Shown piece after piece: positions 17,174-25,352 of a DNA stretch of 64,000 bases. Positions within the stretch are counted from its first letter, which is position 1; every line of letters begins with the position of its first letter. Source of the stretch: Baaleninema simplex PCC 7105. Its GTDB lineage: Bacteria; Cyanobacteriota; Cyanobacteriia; Cyanobacteriales; Geitlerinemataceae. The stretch is taken from contig NZ_KB235958.1 in NCBI RefSeq assembly GCF_000332355.1, forward strand, positions 1,358,552 to 1,422,551. The letters are read 5' to 3'. The position numbers and the translations under genes were made by a program. The notes below the pieces were generated by a model. That model worked only from the letters and a program-made list of their open reading frames with translations, did no database searches and was not told the origin of the DNA.

Positions 17174-17557
17174 CTAATCCTGAACGTACTCTTCTCCCGA
17201 GAGCAAAGCGATTTCCGCCCGGACGAACTCTCGCCCTAAATATAAAGCATGGTCGAGAAACGACAACCGCTTCGGATCGGCTTTTTCCGTAATTTCCATG
17301 CCCAACTCTTTCGCCGTGCGTCCTTTGTAAACCACGGTGGGCTTACGTTTCGCGCCGCCATCGCAAGGAATCGGCTCTCCGGTTTCGGGATCGACGGCCA
17401 AGCCTTTTTCGTTAATTTCGTTGCTGTAGTGTTCGGCGCAAATTAGCCCCGCCTCGCGATCGACGTAAATAATAAAGTATCCGTCGGGATCGAGTTCGAT
17501 AAACCGTTGGGAAAGTTTGTCGTCGATCGCTTTGAGTGCTTCGGGTGTGGGAGCCAT
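17174..17557 (-). CDS. DUF4346 domain protein
   Basis: 127 residues, a stand-alone DUF4346 domain found widely in cyanobacteria. Characteristic stretches are GYFIIYVDREAGLICAEHY, NEKGLAVDPETGEPIPCDGG and YKGRTAKELGMEI. The domain is annotated as related to methyltransferase or pterin-enzyme proteins in other organisms, but no activity is established. ATG 17557 is the only good start. It sits downstream of the CyRepA1-like gene on the same strand, 206 bases apart, without evidence of a shared role. Confidence 0.75.
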   Translation of the reverse strand: MAPTPEALKAIDDKLSQRFIELDPDGYFIIYVDREAGLICAEHYSNEINEKGLAVDPETGEPIPCDGGAKRKPTVVYKGRTAKELGMEITEKADPKRLSFLDHALYLGREFVRAEIALLSGEEYVQD

Positions 17558-17763
17558 AACTATCCTGTCCGTGAAGTGGGCTTCTGTAGGATCGATAATT
17601 CTAGTGCGATCGAGTAGAGGGTGGCAAATGCAGACCGTCTCATCTAAGGGACGTTTGAAACCCGTTCCCCGGACAGGTTCGTGCGATCGCTCTTTGAGTT
17701 TTAACGTAAAGCCCGAACCGGCCGGAACGCACTGCTTGATGTCATTACACCGTTATGCTCGGA

Positions 17764-20700
17764 TTACTCCAACTCTAACGTGAGTTGTTCCGATCGCTCT
17801 TCTGGCATCGTGGGAGCGTTCGCCGCCTCCATTTCTTGGGGTTTTCCGCGACGGGTTTTCGGACGGTGGCCGAAGCGTTTCGAGGAGCGATCGACCGCCA
17901 ACCACTGCTCGAAGACCAACCAGCGATCGTCTTTCGGCGGTTCGATGCGATAGACGCGCAAGGGCTTTTTATTCTTCTCCCGTTCGCAACGCAGACAGGT
18001 CAAACCGTACCCCAGTTTGTCCAAAAAACGCCGCACGATCACCATCGGCGTGGAGTTTTTCGCCAAACCGATTCCGGTAGTGAGTTTGATATCGGCGCGA
18101 TGTTGCAACGCTAATTTCGCCATCGCCTGTAAATCTTCGTCAGTGTTGCGTAACTCCCGCTGGGGTTGGTTGAGAATCTTCGCAAGTCCCAAAACTTCCA
18201 TCGTTCCCACCGTAGCGCCGAGTTGCGATCGATTGAAATCCGGTTGGAAAATCTGTCCTTGACCCCGTTCGATGAGTTTTTGCGCCACCCGGCGATCGCG
18301 TTCGGCTAAATAAGACCGTCCCACCGTCAGGAAATAATGTAACCGGAGCTTTTTGTACCAGCCTTTATCGTCCCGTTCGACCAATTCCGGCGTTACCGAA
18401 ATTTTATAACGACGGTGCAGTTCGTATTTTCGCAACGCTCGGCGATCGCTCGGCGTTTTCACCAAGGTTTTCTTCAAACTGCGATAGTCGAGATCGTTCA
18501 ATTTCGGTGCTTCGGCGATCGCTTGACAGTCGGCGTCGTAATTCTGACGCTGGACTTCCGCAATCTGACGCTGCAACGTTTCCGACGGCGTTTCCGGGGT
18601 GGTGTCGTTGGCTTTGCGCTTGCGGGTACTGCGGCGGCGAGTTTTCTTCGCCGGAGCGATTTCAACGATCGCGTGACCTTCATCTCGTAACGCCGCGATC
18701 GCCGAATCGCGATATTGTGCCATCGTCGCGTTGAGGCGCACCGCCATTTTCGCCCAGCACATGAGAGATTCCGCTTGGAAACTGGCGTCGAAATCGTCGA
18801 ACGCCTCGAAATCCGACTGCTGCAACAAACGCACGTTTAACTGAGTCAGACGCTTTCCAGAACTCAGCAAACTGGGAATAGAAGTCGAACCGTTCCCGAC
18901 TTTGTTGAAGCCGTAACGCGCCAGCCACAGGTGACGGGGAACCGTATCGCGAACCCGCGCGATCGCTTGACGAACGCTGTTTTCCGATTGGACGCCCTGA
19001 GCGATCGCCCACACAGACGTAAAATGACCCCGTAAATCGATGCTGACCCCCGTTTCGATCGACGGCGACGCCAACACCACATCGTAGTCTTTCAACAGGC
19101 GATCGAGCGATCCCATACACCGATAAGACGGATGACTCGGTTCCGAGACAGATTCCGCATCCACCCGCAAAACCTTCAAATTGGGAAACTTTTTACGGAA
19201 ATAGGCTTCGAGCGATCGCGTACTCCAGGGACTCGTCAGTTTTTGCGCCGACAAGCAAACGAAGGGTTTTCCGCCCTCTTCGATATGTTGTTCGAGTTCC
19301 CGAACGATGCGTTTGGGGGTGCTTTCCGTGTAGTGGTGAACCGTCCAGCTTGCGTCTTTCCCCGCTTTCCAGTCGTTCTGTACGATGAAGGGAGCGCGTT
19401 TGACCGAGGCTAGCGACAGTAAATAATCTAAAGAGGTATCGCTTAAGTCCGCGTCGGCGGCGAACACCTGCCCCGATTCGGCGATAGTATTTTGGATAAG
19501 CGCTTTGAGCGATCGCAGGATGGGGACGCGGTGACTGCGGCAGGTGTCCGAGTTCAACCCGTGCCACAGCACTTGTTCCACTTCGTCGAGAATCACCACG
19601 GCGTTCGTCCAATCCTCAGGGTCGAAGTGCGCCTGAGAATCGGGGTGGAGGGAGTCGATACACAAACCGTAGCCGATACCGGGGTCGGTGGGGTCGCTCA
19701 CGTGGCTGATGTAGGGCAGTCCGAACCGCTGACAGAGGGCTTCGACCAGTTGAACCCGGTGTCCGATGACGAGAACCCGCTGTTTTTGTTCGATCGCCCG
19801 TTCGACGACGCGCCGCAGAAATTCGGTTTTTCCGGTACCTTTGGGAGAGCGAATACCGACGAGGGAGGCGCTTTTAGGGACGGGAAGGTCGCCGAGAAAG
19901 GGTTGGTTGAGTTGGATGTCGCTGCGGTAGGTCAACCGCGCCAGGGAACGGGCCCGCCAGGTGGTGAGAGGGAGGGCGCTGGTATAGGCGCGATCGAAGG
20001 CGTCGGTTCCCCCGTTGGCGATGAGGTCGTCTACACCTTTACCGTCTTCGGGGTTCCAGGTAACGACGCGAACCGAGCATCCAGCTCGACTGAGGAGGTA
20101 TCCGGTGCGACGGATCGCGCCGTGGACTGCTTTAATGGCGCTGGGTTTGCGATCGCGATCGAATACCAAACAAACGGGGCGCTTGCCCTCGGCCAGCATT
20201 GATAATTGCGGAATCAGGCGAGATTTCCCGACGCGGTTTCCCCATTCGTCCCGAGGCACGCGGTAGCCGCCGTTGATGCCGGGAAGGGCAACTGCTGCGT
20301 ATCCCGCACTGAGTAACGCTCCGGCTTTCTTCGCCCCTTCCGTAACGCAGAGGGGAACTTCTGGGTGGTTTAAAAGCCACTGCCAAAAGCCGAAATCCGA
20401 TTGTGCGTTGTCGATATCGTCGTGAGAGAGTCCGACGCCAGCGCGATCGGCGATCGCCTTCCATAAATGTAGCGGAACCCGCAACGCGAACAATCCCGTA
20501 GCGGTTTTGGGCGGATGTTCGTATTTAATCGGTTTGCGTGCGGCGTCGTCGAGGTTGCCGTCGAGAGTACCGTCGAAGCGATCGCGCGGTTGGTTCGGTT
20601 TGAAACAGCCCCAGAGATCGTCTTTCCCCGTCAGGAGGTCGATCCCCGAACACCACCAACCGCCTTCTTCGATGTGGCGGTAGCGTTTCAATACCGAATC

Positions 20701-20904
20701 CCGAAGGCGACCGTCGTTGCGACGGGGCAAATCCTCCGAGTAAAACAGGTAATCATAGGGGAGCGTTCCGTCGAGCGATACGACGTTCAGACGGGTCAAT
20801 TCTTCATCGACCCGGCTTTCAGACCATTCCAGTAAGTGATTCACGTTTCGGTTGGGGTTTTGTTCGAGAGTAACGAGCTTATCTGAGGAGTAGGACTCTA
20901 TCAT
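17764..20904 (-). CDS. CyRepA1-type plasmid replication protein (DUF3854 toprim plus helicase)
   Basis: About 1046 residues. The N-terminal third has a DUF3854/Toprim-like module: LCVTEGAKKAGALLSAGY (acidic E) and VCLVFDRDRKPSAI (DxD), with GINGGYRVPRDEWGN between. A helicase-like ATPase follows: GIRSPKGTGKTEFLRR (Walker A), VVILDEVEQVL (Walker B) and a QAIARVRD arginine-finger-like motif. The C-terminal 300 residues are basic (KKTRRRSTRKRKA). This order is that of large cyanobacterial plasmid replication initiators of the CyRepA1 family. ATG 20904 is used because the frame upstream begins at a TTG inside a promoter-like sequence. In a housekeeping region this suggests an integrated plasmid or a domesticated gene. 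Confidence 0.75.
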   Translation of the reverse strand: MIESYSSDKLVTLEQNPNRNVNHLLEWSESRVDEELTRLNVVSLDGTLPYDYLFYSEDLPRRNDGRLRDSVLKRYRHIEEGGWWCSGIDLLTGKDDLWGCFKPNQPRDRFDGTLDGNLDDAARKPIKYEHPPKTATGLFALRVPLHLWKAIADRAGVGLSHDDIDNAQSDFGFWQWLLNHPEVPLCVTEGAKKAGALLSAGYAAVALPGINGGYRVPRDEWGNRVGKSRLIPQLSMLAEGKRPVCLVFDRDRKPSAIKAVHGAIRRTGYLLSRAGCSVRVVTWNPEDGKGVDDLIANGGTDAFDRAYTSALPLTTWRARSLARLTYRSDIQLNQPFLGDLPVPKSASLVGIRSPKGTGKTEFLRRVVERAIEQKQRVLVIGHRVQLVEALCQRFGLPYISHVSDPTDPGIGYGLCIDSLHPDSQAHFDPEDWTNAVVILDEVEQVLWHGLNSDTCRSHRVPILRSLKALIQNTIAESGQVFAADADLSDTSLDYLLSLASVKRAPFIVQNDWKAGKDASWTVHHYTESTPKRIVRELEQHIEEGGKPFVCLSAQKLTSPWSTRSLEAYFRKKFPNLKVLRVDAESVSEPSHPSYRCMGSLDRLLKDYDVVLASPSIETGVSIDLRGHFTSVWAIAQGVQSENSVRQAIARVRDTVPRHLWLARYGFNKVGNGSTSIPSLLSSGKRLTQLNVRLLQQSDFEAFDDFDASFQAESLMCWAKMAVRLNATMAQYRDSAIAALRDEGHAIVEIAPAKKTRRRSTRKRKANDTTPETPSETLQRQIAEVQRQNYDADCQAIAEAPKLNDLDYRSLKKTLVKTPSDRRALRKYELHRRYKISVTPELVERDDKGWYKKLRLHYFLTVGRSYLAERDRRVAQKLIERGQGQIFQPDFNRSQLGATVGTMEVLGLAKILNQPQRELRNTDEDLQAMAKLALQHRADIKLTTGIGLAKNSTPMVIVRRFLDKLGYGLTCLRCEREKNKKPLRVYRIEPPKDDRWLVFEQWLAVDRSSKRFGHRPKTRRGKPQEMEAANAPTMPEERSEQLTLELE

Positions 20905-20963
20905 ACGCCATATGTAGTGTGTCAACCGTTTTTTTAGAGAACAAAAACACTAGATATGGCGTA
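20904..20963. promoter_or_regulatory. 17-bp inverted repeat over the replication gene start
   Basis: Arms are TACGCCATATGTAGTGT (20904-20920) and ACACTAGATATGGCGTA (20947-20963). They match at 16 of 17 positions when one is reversed, with a 26-base T-rich spacer. The first arm touches the ATG of the CyRepA1-like gene. On that strand TTGACA (20920-20925) lies within the same block. Such a layout suits autorepression by an initiator or partner protein, or an origin site; it could also control the divergent gene at 21094. Confidence 0.6.
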
Positions 20964-21093
20964 GTCTTCGATACCCTTCTCAAAGCGGCCAGCAGAAACC
21001 GCGACGCCAGCCAAAAGGCTCGCGCCTGCGGAAGTCTCGATACACTGTAAGTCAGACGTTAGCAGTCGGACTCGAGAGGTCGGACCTTTGTCG

Positions 21094-21483
21094 ATGTTTC
21101 TTTTCCAACGGCTCCGCCAGTTTTGGCAGGCTTTGACCCAAGACGAATCTGAATCGGCGATCGAAGCGAAGTTAAACGTTCGTCTTCAGCGAGCCGTGCA
21201 AGGATTACACAACGTCTTTCAGAAACACCAACTACAACCAGGAATCGACTATTCTATCAGACAAGGGAACCGCCGCCAAGGATTTCGGTCACAGCAAGCG
21301 ATCGCCATTTCCTTAGACAGCCCTCGCGCCAATCAGATGGTGCGATCGAACCCCGAAGTCCGCGCCGCCTTCGACAACCTATTACGTAGCTTAGGTGACA
21401 TCGACGGACAAGCCGGATATCCCTGTCGCCTCCCGCAATTCCCCGCCTACATCGAACGCTGGAAACAAGCTAGCCGTGGATAG
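21094..21483 (+). CDS. Small hypothetical protein divergent from the replication gene
   Basis: About 129 residues, not recognised. It is rich in Gln and Arg with an acidic start (QALTQDESESAIEAKL) and two conserved-looking segments (QPGIDYSIRQGNRRQGFRS and NPEVRAAFDNLLRSLGD). No signal peptide or membrane span. ATG 21094 is used; TTG 21088 is an alternative in the same frame. The start is about 130 bases from the second arm of the 17-bp inverted repeat, and the gene is transcribed away from the replication gene, so a role in plasmid copy control is possible but unproven. Confidence 0.55.
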   Translation: MFLFQRLRQFWQALTQDESESAIEAKLNVRLQRAVQGLHNVFQKHQLQPGIDYSIRQGNRRQGFRSQQAIAISLDSPRANQMVRSNPEVRAAFDNLLRSLGDIDGQAGYPCRLPQFPAYIERWKQASRG

Positions 21484-21489
21484 TGGATA

Positions 21490-21580
21490 GTCACCAGGGA
21501 ACAGGAAACAGGAAACAGGGAATCAGGAAAAGCGTCTCCCCCTCTCCCTCTCTCCCTCTCTCCCCCTCTCCCTCTCCCCT
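21490..21580. repeat. GGGAACA-type and CTCCCTCT-type tandem repeats
   Basis: Repeats of AGGGAACAGGAAACAGGAAACA followed by a pyrimidine-rich run of CTCCCTCTCTCC units. The run reaches the stop codon of the convergent WD40 gene. Same heptamer families as elsewhere in the window. Confidence 0.75.
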
Positions 21581-23420
21581 ACCGCCTCCGCCACACCTTC
21601 ACCGTCCCATCTGCCGTACCGCTGACGAGGGTTTCGCCGTCAGCACTCACCGCCACCGCCATGACCGCATCGGAACGATCGCTGAGGGTGGCGATCGCTC
21701 GACCGCGAACCATATCCCAAATCTTCACCGTCCCGTCCGCACTGCCGCTGACGAGGGTGTTTCCGTCGGGACAGACGGCCAGAGACGTGACCGAACCGGC
21801 GTGTTCGTTGAGCGTTTGGCGAGAGCGATCGCGATCGAGATCCCACAGTTGCACCGTGCGATCGCGACTGGCACTGGCCAGGGTACGGCCGTCGAGACTA
21901 AACGCCAGAGCGTTAATAGGTTCGCCGCTGTCCGTCAAGCTGCGATCGCGCTCCAAACTGCCCCGTTCGCTGTCGAAACGCCACAACACGATCGATCCGT
22001 CTGCCCCACCGCTGGCCAACATCGACCCGTCGGGACTGAACGCCAAAGCATCCACCCGGCCGCGATGCGCCTCCGTCCGACCGCGATCGCTGGCCGAAAC
22101 CCGTTTGCGCTTCGGCGACACCTTCACCTGCCAAATTTGAACGATCCCCTCAAACCACCCGCTGGCTGCAAACTGTCCGTCGGGACTCACCGCCAGCGAT
22201 CGCACCGATCCGGCCGCTTCCTCCTCGTCCGCCAGAGTCTCCACCAAACTCTGTTTCTGCAAATCCCACAACTTCACCGTCTTGTCCCAACTGCCGCTAG
22301 CCAACAAAAACCCGTCGGGACTCACCGCTAACGCACACACGGGGCTGTCGTGTTCCGACAACACCCCCAAGGATTCCCCCGTTTTCAGACGCCACACCTG
22401 AATCGTCTTATCGAAACTGGCACTGACCAACAATTCGTTATCGGGAGACACCACGAGGGCGCTCACCCAATCCCCGTGGTCGGTCAGCGTAAACACGCAA
22501 TCCCACTGTTGCTGGGGAACCTTCACCATAAACGTCGGCAACCCCACCGTCCCCGAGGAGGCAACCGGATGCGACGTCGGACGTTCTATAGCGTCCACAC
22601 TGCTTTCGCTGGCGGCTGGTTCTTCCCTCGGCGGAGACGACAGGGGCAACGTGGGGGAAGCGGTACTTTTTGCCTTAGACGACTCGCGACCTTCAATAGA
22701 AAACATGGGAACCGCCGGTTTCTTTGGCGGGGGCGTCTCTTGGCAGTACGCCTGTGATTCCTCTCCAGAGGAGGGAGGTTCGCGACGCCGTTCTAAGGGT
22801 AAATCGAGAGAAAACTTGCTCGAAGAGGGGGGGTTTTCGGACTCTGCCTCGTCCAACGGGGGGACGTTCTCGGGGCTGTCGTCGTCCTCCGTTTCTGTCG
22901 GAACCGGTTCGATATCGATGGGAACCGAGGCGTGCCATTGATGCCGCAGTCGTTCCAACTCGTCCGTTAAATACTCGATTTGCAGTTCCAACTCGTCGAT
23001 ACGCTGAGGTAGCGGCGAATCGTTGAGATAGGCGATGGTGTCGGAGAGAGACTCGTGCAAACTCTGGTATTCCGCCTGAAGCTGTTGCAATTCCCAACGA
23101 ACGTCTGACCCCGGTGGCTGTTTCCGAGACGGCGGCGTTGCCGGACGGTGGGAAAATGCGTGGGGGTCGCCGAGTTGCGATCGCAGGCGATCGATATCGT
23201 AAGACAATTTCTGATGAACCTGGGCGACGGCCGCCATCGTCTGACGTTGCGCCATCGTTTCCAAATTGCGGCGGTTCGTTAAGTTCAGCAACAGTGACAG
23301 AGAAATCGGCACCCCAGCAAAGACGAACCGACCGGACACCGCTGCCACCAACGTTCCCACCACCGTACTAATCCAGCACAGATATTCAGCAACTTGCAGT
23401 TGATTGGGAGAACGACGCAT
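21579..23420 (-). CDS. Membrane-anchored WD40-repeat protein
   Basis: 613 residues. Two hydrophobic stretches within residues 10-50 (YLCWISTVVGTLVAAVSG and GVPISLSLLLNL) make a membrane anchor. Residues about 50-165 are coiled coil (QQLQAEYQSLHESLSD). A Pro/Ser/Glu-rich linker follows, then seven WD40 blades from about residue 305 to the C-terminus (for example VSPDGFLLASGSWDKTVKLW), closing one propeller. Likely a scaffold on the membrane. A tnpB element is inserted immediately upstream (its end is near 23447), so the native promoter may be displaced. Confidence 0.85.
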   Translation of the reverse strand: MRRSPNQLQVAEYLCWISTVVGTLVAAVSGRFVFAGVPISLSLLLNLTNRRNLETMAQRQTMAAVAQVHQKLSYDIDRLRSQLGDPHAFSHRPATPPSRKQPPGSDVRWELQQLQAEYQSLHESLSDTIAYLNDSPLPQRIDELELQIEYLTDELERLRHQWHASVPIDIEPVPTETEDDDSPENVPPLDEAESENPPSSSKFSLDLPLERRREPPSSGEESQAYCQETPPPKKPAVPMFSIEGRESSKAKSTASPTLPLSSPPREEPAASESSVDAIERPTSHPVASSGTVGLPTFMVKVPQQQWDCVFTLTDHGDWVSALVVSPDNELLVSASFDKTIQVWRLKTGESLGVLSEHDSPVCALAVSPDGFLLASGSWDKTVKLWDLQKQSLVETLADEEEAAGSVRSLAVSPDGQFAASGWFEGIVQIWQVKVSPKRKRVSASDRGRTEAHRGRVDALAFSPDGSMLASGGADGSIVLWRFDSERGSLERDRSLTDSGEPINALAFSLDGRTLASASRDRTVQLWDLDRDRSRQTLNEHAGSVTSLAVCPDGNTLVSGSADGTVKIWDMVRGRAIATLSDRSDAVMAVAVSADGETLVSGTADGTVKVWRRR

Positions 23421-23423
23421 CTT

Positions 23424-24785
23424 TTACAGTGAGCAGTGAACAGTTTTGACATCCTCTCCCAGCAACCCGTTCCGGGTATGCAGGGAGATTCCTTGGGTCG
23501 CCCCAAAGATTTCCTGCTTCAACAGGTGCCAGCTAGACTGAGTAACCTCAGTCCCCGCCGCCTCCCCTCCACAGGCAGTTTCGATTTGCCGTTGCCCACG
23601 GCTACAGATGACTTGTCCACTCGCCACATCACGGGGTTTGACTGACCCACAGTTGTGACAGTGATGGATTCGAGTTGAGAGGTCTTTGCGAACCTCCACT
23701 CCACAATCCGGACACTCCTGAGAAGTGCCACGGGCATCAACTTTGCCGTAAAAGACATCGCGCTTCCAGCACACCCAGGGAAGGATCTGATTCACAAATT
23801 GTCCCAATCCAGCATCCAGGGTGTGTTTGCCCAACATCCCTTTGGCCATAATGCGGAAGTCGAGATCTTCGACAAAAATCATCCCTGCGCCGTCGCAGAG
23901 GTGATGAGCTAACTTGAAATGCCAGTCTTTTCTCGTATCGGCAATCCGTTGATGGACTCTCGCAATCTTCTTCTGGAGTTTCAGCCAGTTAGCTGACCCC
24001 TTCTGCTTTTTCTTCAATCGACGTTGCAGCAATTTCAGCTTGCGGTGCAAATTGTTGAAAAAGCGAGGTCGCTCGACCTGTTCTCCATCAGACGTTGAAA
24101 GAAAGTACTCCAGTCCAACGTCAATCCCTACCGGATGTCCGTGAGGGGCTACAGCAGGAATATCGACGTCAGCCTGAAGGCTAAGCACGACAAAGTACCC
24201 GGATGCCTTGCGGACAATCTGGGCTTGCTTAACCTGAAATAAATCAGGAATTTTCCGCGACCACCGAACCCGAACCCATCCCAACTGAGGCAACTTAATC
24301 CCTTTGTCAGAGATACAGTTTTTGAGTCCTCGACTCCGCTCGGACTCAACGCTGAGCGAAGTCGAAGCGAGCGGAGCCGAAGCGTTGAGCATCTGGGGGA
24401 AGACAAAGCTTCGCATCCGGTTGGGTTTTTTGAATCGTGGAAGACCCGAACGCTTTAACCGCCACGACTCCCAGGAGGCTTCCAGTTTTCGGATGACTTG
24501 TTGAAGCACTTGGGCATTGACAGTCTTTAATCGGGGGTATTCAGCTTTGGCCGCAGTCAGCGACTTGCACTGCCGCGCATAACTGGGAAATGGTGCATCC
24601 GCTGGCAAGATGTATTCCTGCACGATGGAACACGCATTCACGGGCGACTTTCGGGAATTTAGCCAATCCTTACGTTCCCGCAGGGCAAAATTCCAGACAT
24701 TGCGGCACACATCCAAAATGTGTTCGATGTCTGAAACCTGCTCCGCAGTTGGCTCTAGCTTGAATTCCCACGTCATGTTTAGCAT
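23424..24785 (-). CDS. tnpB: RNA-guided endonuclease TnpB (lineage 2, intact copy)
   Basis: 453 residues. Catalytic residues: Asp in VGIDVGLEYF, Glu in FVEDLDFR, Asp in KPRDVASG; zinc ribbon CPDCG/CHNCG. It differs from copy 1 by a 63-base in-frame insertion (24322-24384) that adds 21 residues (ASAPLASTSLSVESERSRGL region), apparently tolerated. The frame has no stop inside the element: the last codons (KTVHCSL) and the stop at 23424 come from host DNA past the right end. ATG 24785 (MLNMTWEFKLEPT) is the conserved start in both copies. Confidence 0.9.
   Translation of the reverse strand: MLNMTWEFKLEPTAEQVSDIEHILDVCRNVWNFALRERKDWLNSRKSPVNACSIVQEYILPADAPFPSYARQCKSLTAAKAEYPRLKTVNAQVLQQVIRKLEASWESWRLKRSGLPRFKKPNRMRSFVFPQMLNASAPLASTSLSVESERSRGLKNCISDKGIKLPQLGWVRVRWSRKIPDLFQVKQAQIVRKASGYFVVLSLQADVDIPAVAPHGHPVGIDVGLEYFLSTSDGEQVERPRFFNNLHRKLKLLQRRLKKKQKGSANWLKLQKKIARVHQRIADTRKDWHFKLAHHLCDGAGMIFVEDLDFRIMAKGMLGKHTLDAGLGQFVNQILPWVCWKRDVFYGKVDARGTSQECPDCGVEVRKDLSTRIHHCHNCGSVKPRDVASGQVICSRGQRQIETACGGEAAGTEVTQSSWHLLKQEIFGATQGISLHTRNGLLGEDVKTVHCSL
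23447..23650 (-). ncRNA. Putative omega RNA of the lineage 2 tnpB element
   Basis: By analogy with studied TnpB systems, the 3' end of the gene through the right end forms the guide scaffold. The strong hairpin at 23457-23488 is conserved among three copies, with compensating base changes, which supports an RNA or single-strand DNA structure. Inferred by position. Confidence 0.4.
24322..24384. repeat. 63-bp palindromic insertion kept in frame inside tnpB
   Basis: Absent from copy 1 (joined sequence ATGCTCAAAAACTG). Here it is flanked by CTCAA on both sides, a five-base direct repeat as after an insertion. The interior is made of complementary pieces (GACTCCGCTCGGACTC and GAGCGGAGCCGAAGC). 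A 48-base version occurs at 41508-41555. Confidence 0.85.
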
Positions 24786-24904
24786 GAAATTATCTTAGCC
24801 TATGAAATAAATATTTGTTTCCTAGGCTTAAGCGAACTACTCCCTCCCGTCGCTTCACCACCCCCCAAGCCCTCGGCTATGGGCGGAGCACTGCGACGGA
24901 TCTT

Positions 24905-25160
24905 GGTAGGGTGCGTGACTTGAAAAATCGGGTGTCGATCGTGAGACCGATCGATCTGTCACGCACCGCCAATGTACACCGCCAACATACAAGGGTGCGT
25001 GACGCGGGCAGCCAATGAGGTTGAAATCCGGTCAATGGTGTATTACCGCGTCACGCACCGCCCCAAACCCAAACGTAACTGAGAATGGTAGAGTGCGTGA
25101 CCGGATCGGCGAATCTGGTTGAAATCCGATCCATGGTGTATACCTGCCTCACGTACCGCC
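24905..25160. repeat. Three tandem hairpin units bounded by GGTGCGTGAC and GTCACGCACC
   Basis: Units at 24905-24970, 24991-25062 and 25087-25160. Each starts (A)GGGTGCGTGAC or AGAGTGCGTGAC and ends TCACGCACCGCC or TCACGTACCGCC. Units 2 and 3 also share GGTTGAAATCCG and CATGGTGTAT-like interiors. Each can fold into a long stem. This is a common style of dispersed repeat in cyanobacterial gaps. The rest of the 24887-25352 gap holds CATC/CCTC low-complexity sequence and the leader of the next gene. Confidence 0.8.
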
Positions 25161-25352
25161 ACAAATTCGGTAGATCGATCGTTCTCCATCATCCCATCAT
25201 CCCCTCACCTCATCATCTCCTCCCCATCCCCAGGTAGGTCGAACGAATCTTCTCAAGTCGATTAAACTGTGAGAAAACTTACAGAAAATTTGTGACACTT
25301 GGCGTCTATCGTAACGTCTTTCTTGACTGTCCCTTTTTATACTTGTTGAGCG

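Larger units (their letters stand above)
23447..24886 (-). mobile_element. IS200/IS605-type element with intact tnpB (lineage 2, copy 2)
   Basis: The right end at 23447 reads TTGACATCC, followed by the end hairpin at 23457-23488 (CTCCC-GCA-ACCCG against CGGGT-TGC-GGGAG). The left end near 24886 shares the CCATAGC(C/T)GA..GCTTGG block with copy 1. No tnpA. The hairpin is kept in all three lineage 2 copies, with a paired change in the third (CTCCCAGCA with TGCTGGGAG). Confidence 0.82.

Noticed and set aside
20920-20925. TTGACA as a -35 box for the CyRepA1-like gene
   Set aside because: The -10 would then fall on the start codon. It may be a -35 of another transcript; not called as a promoter.
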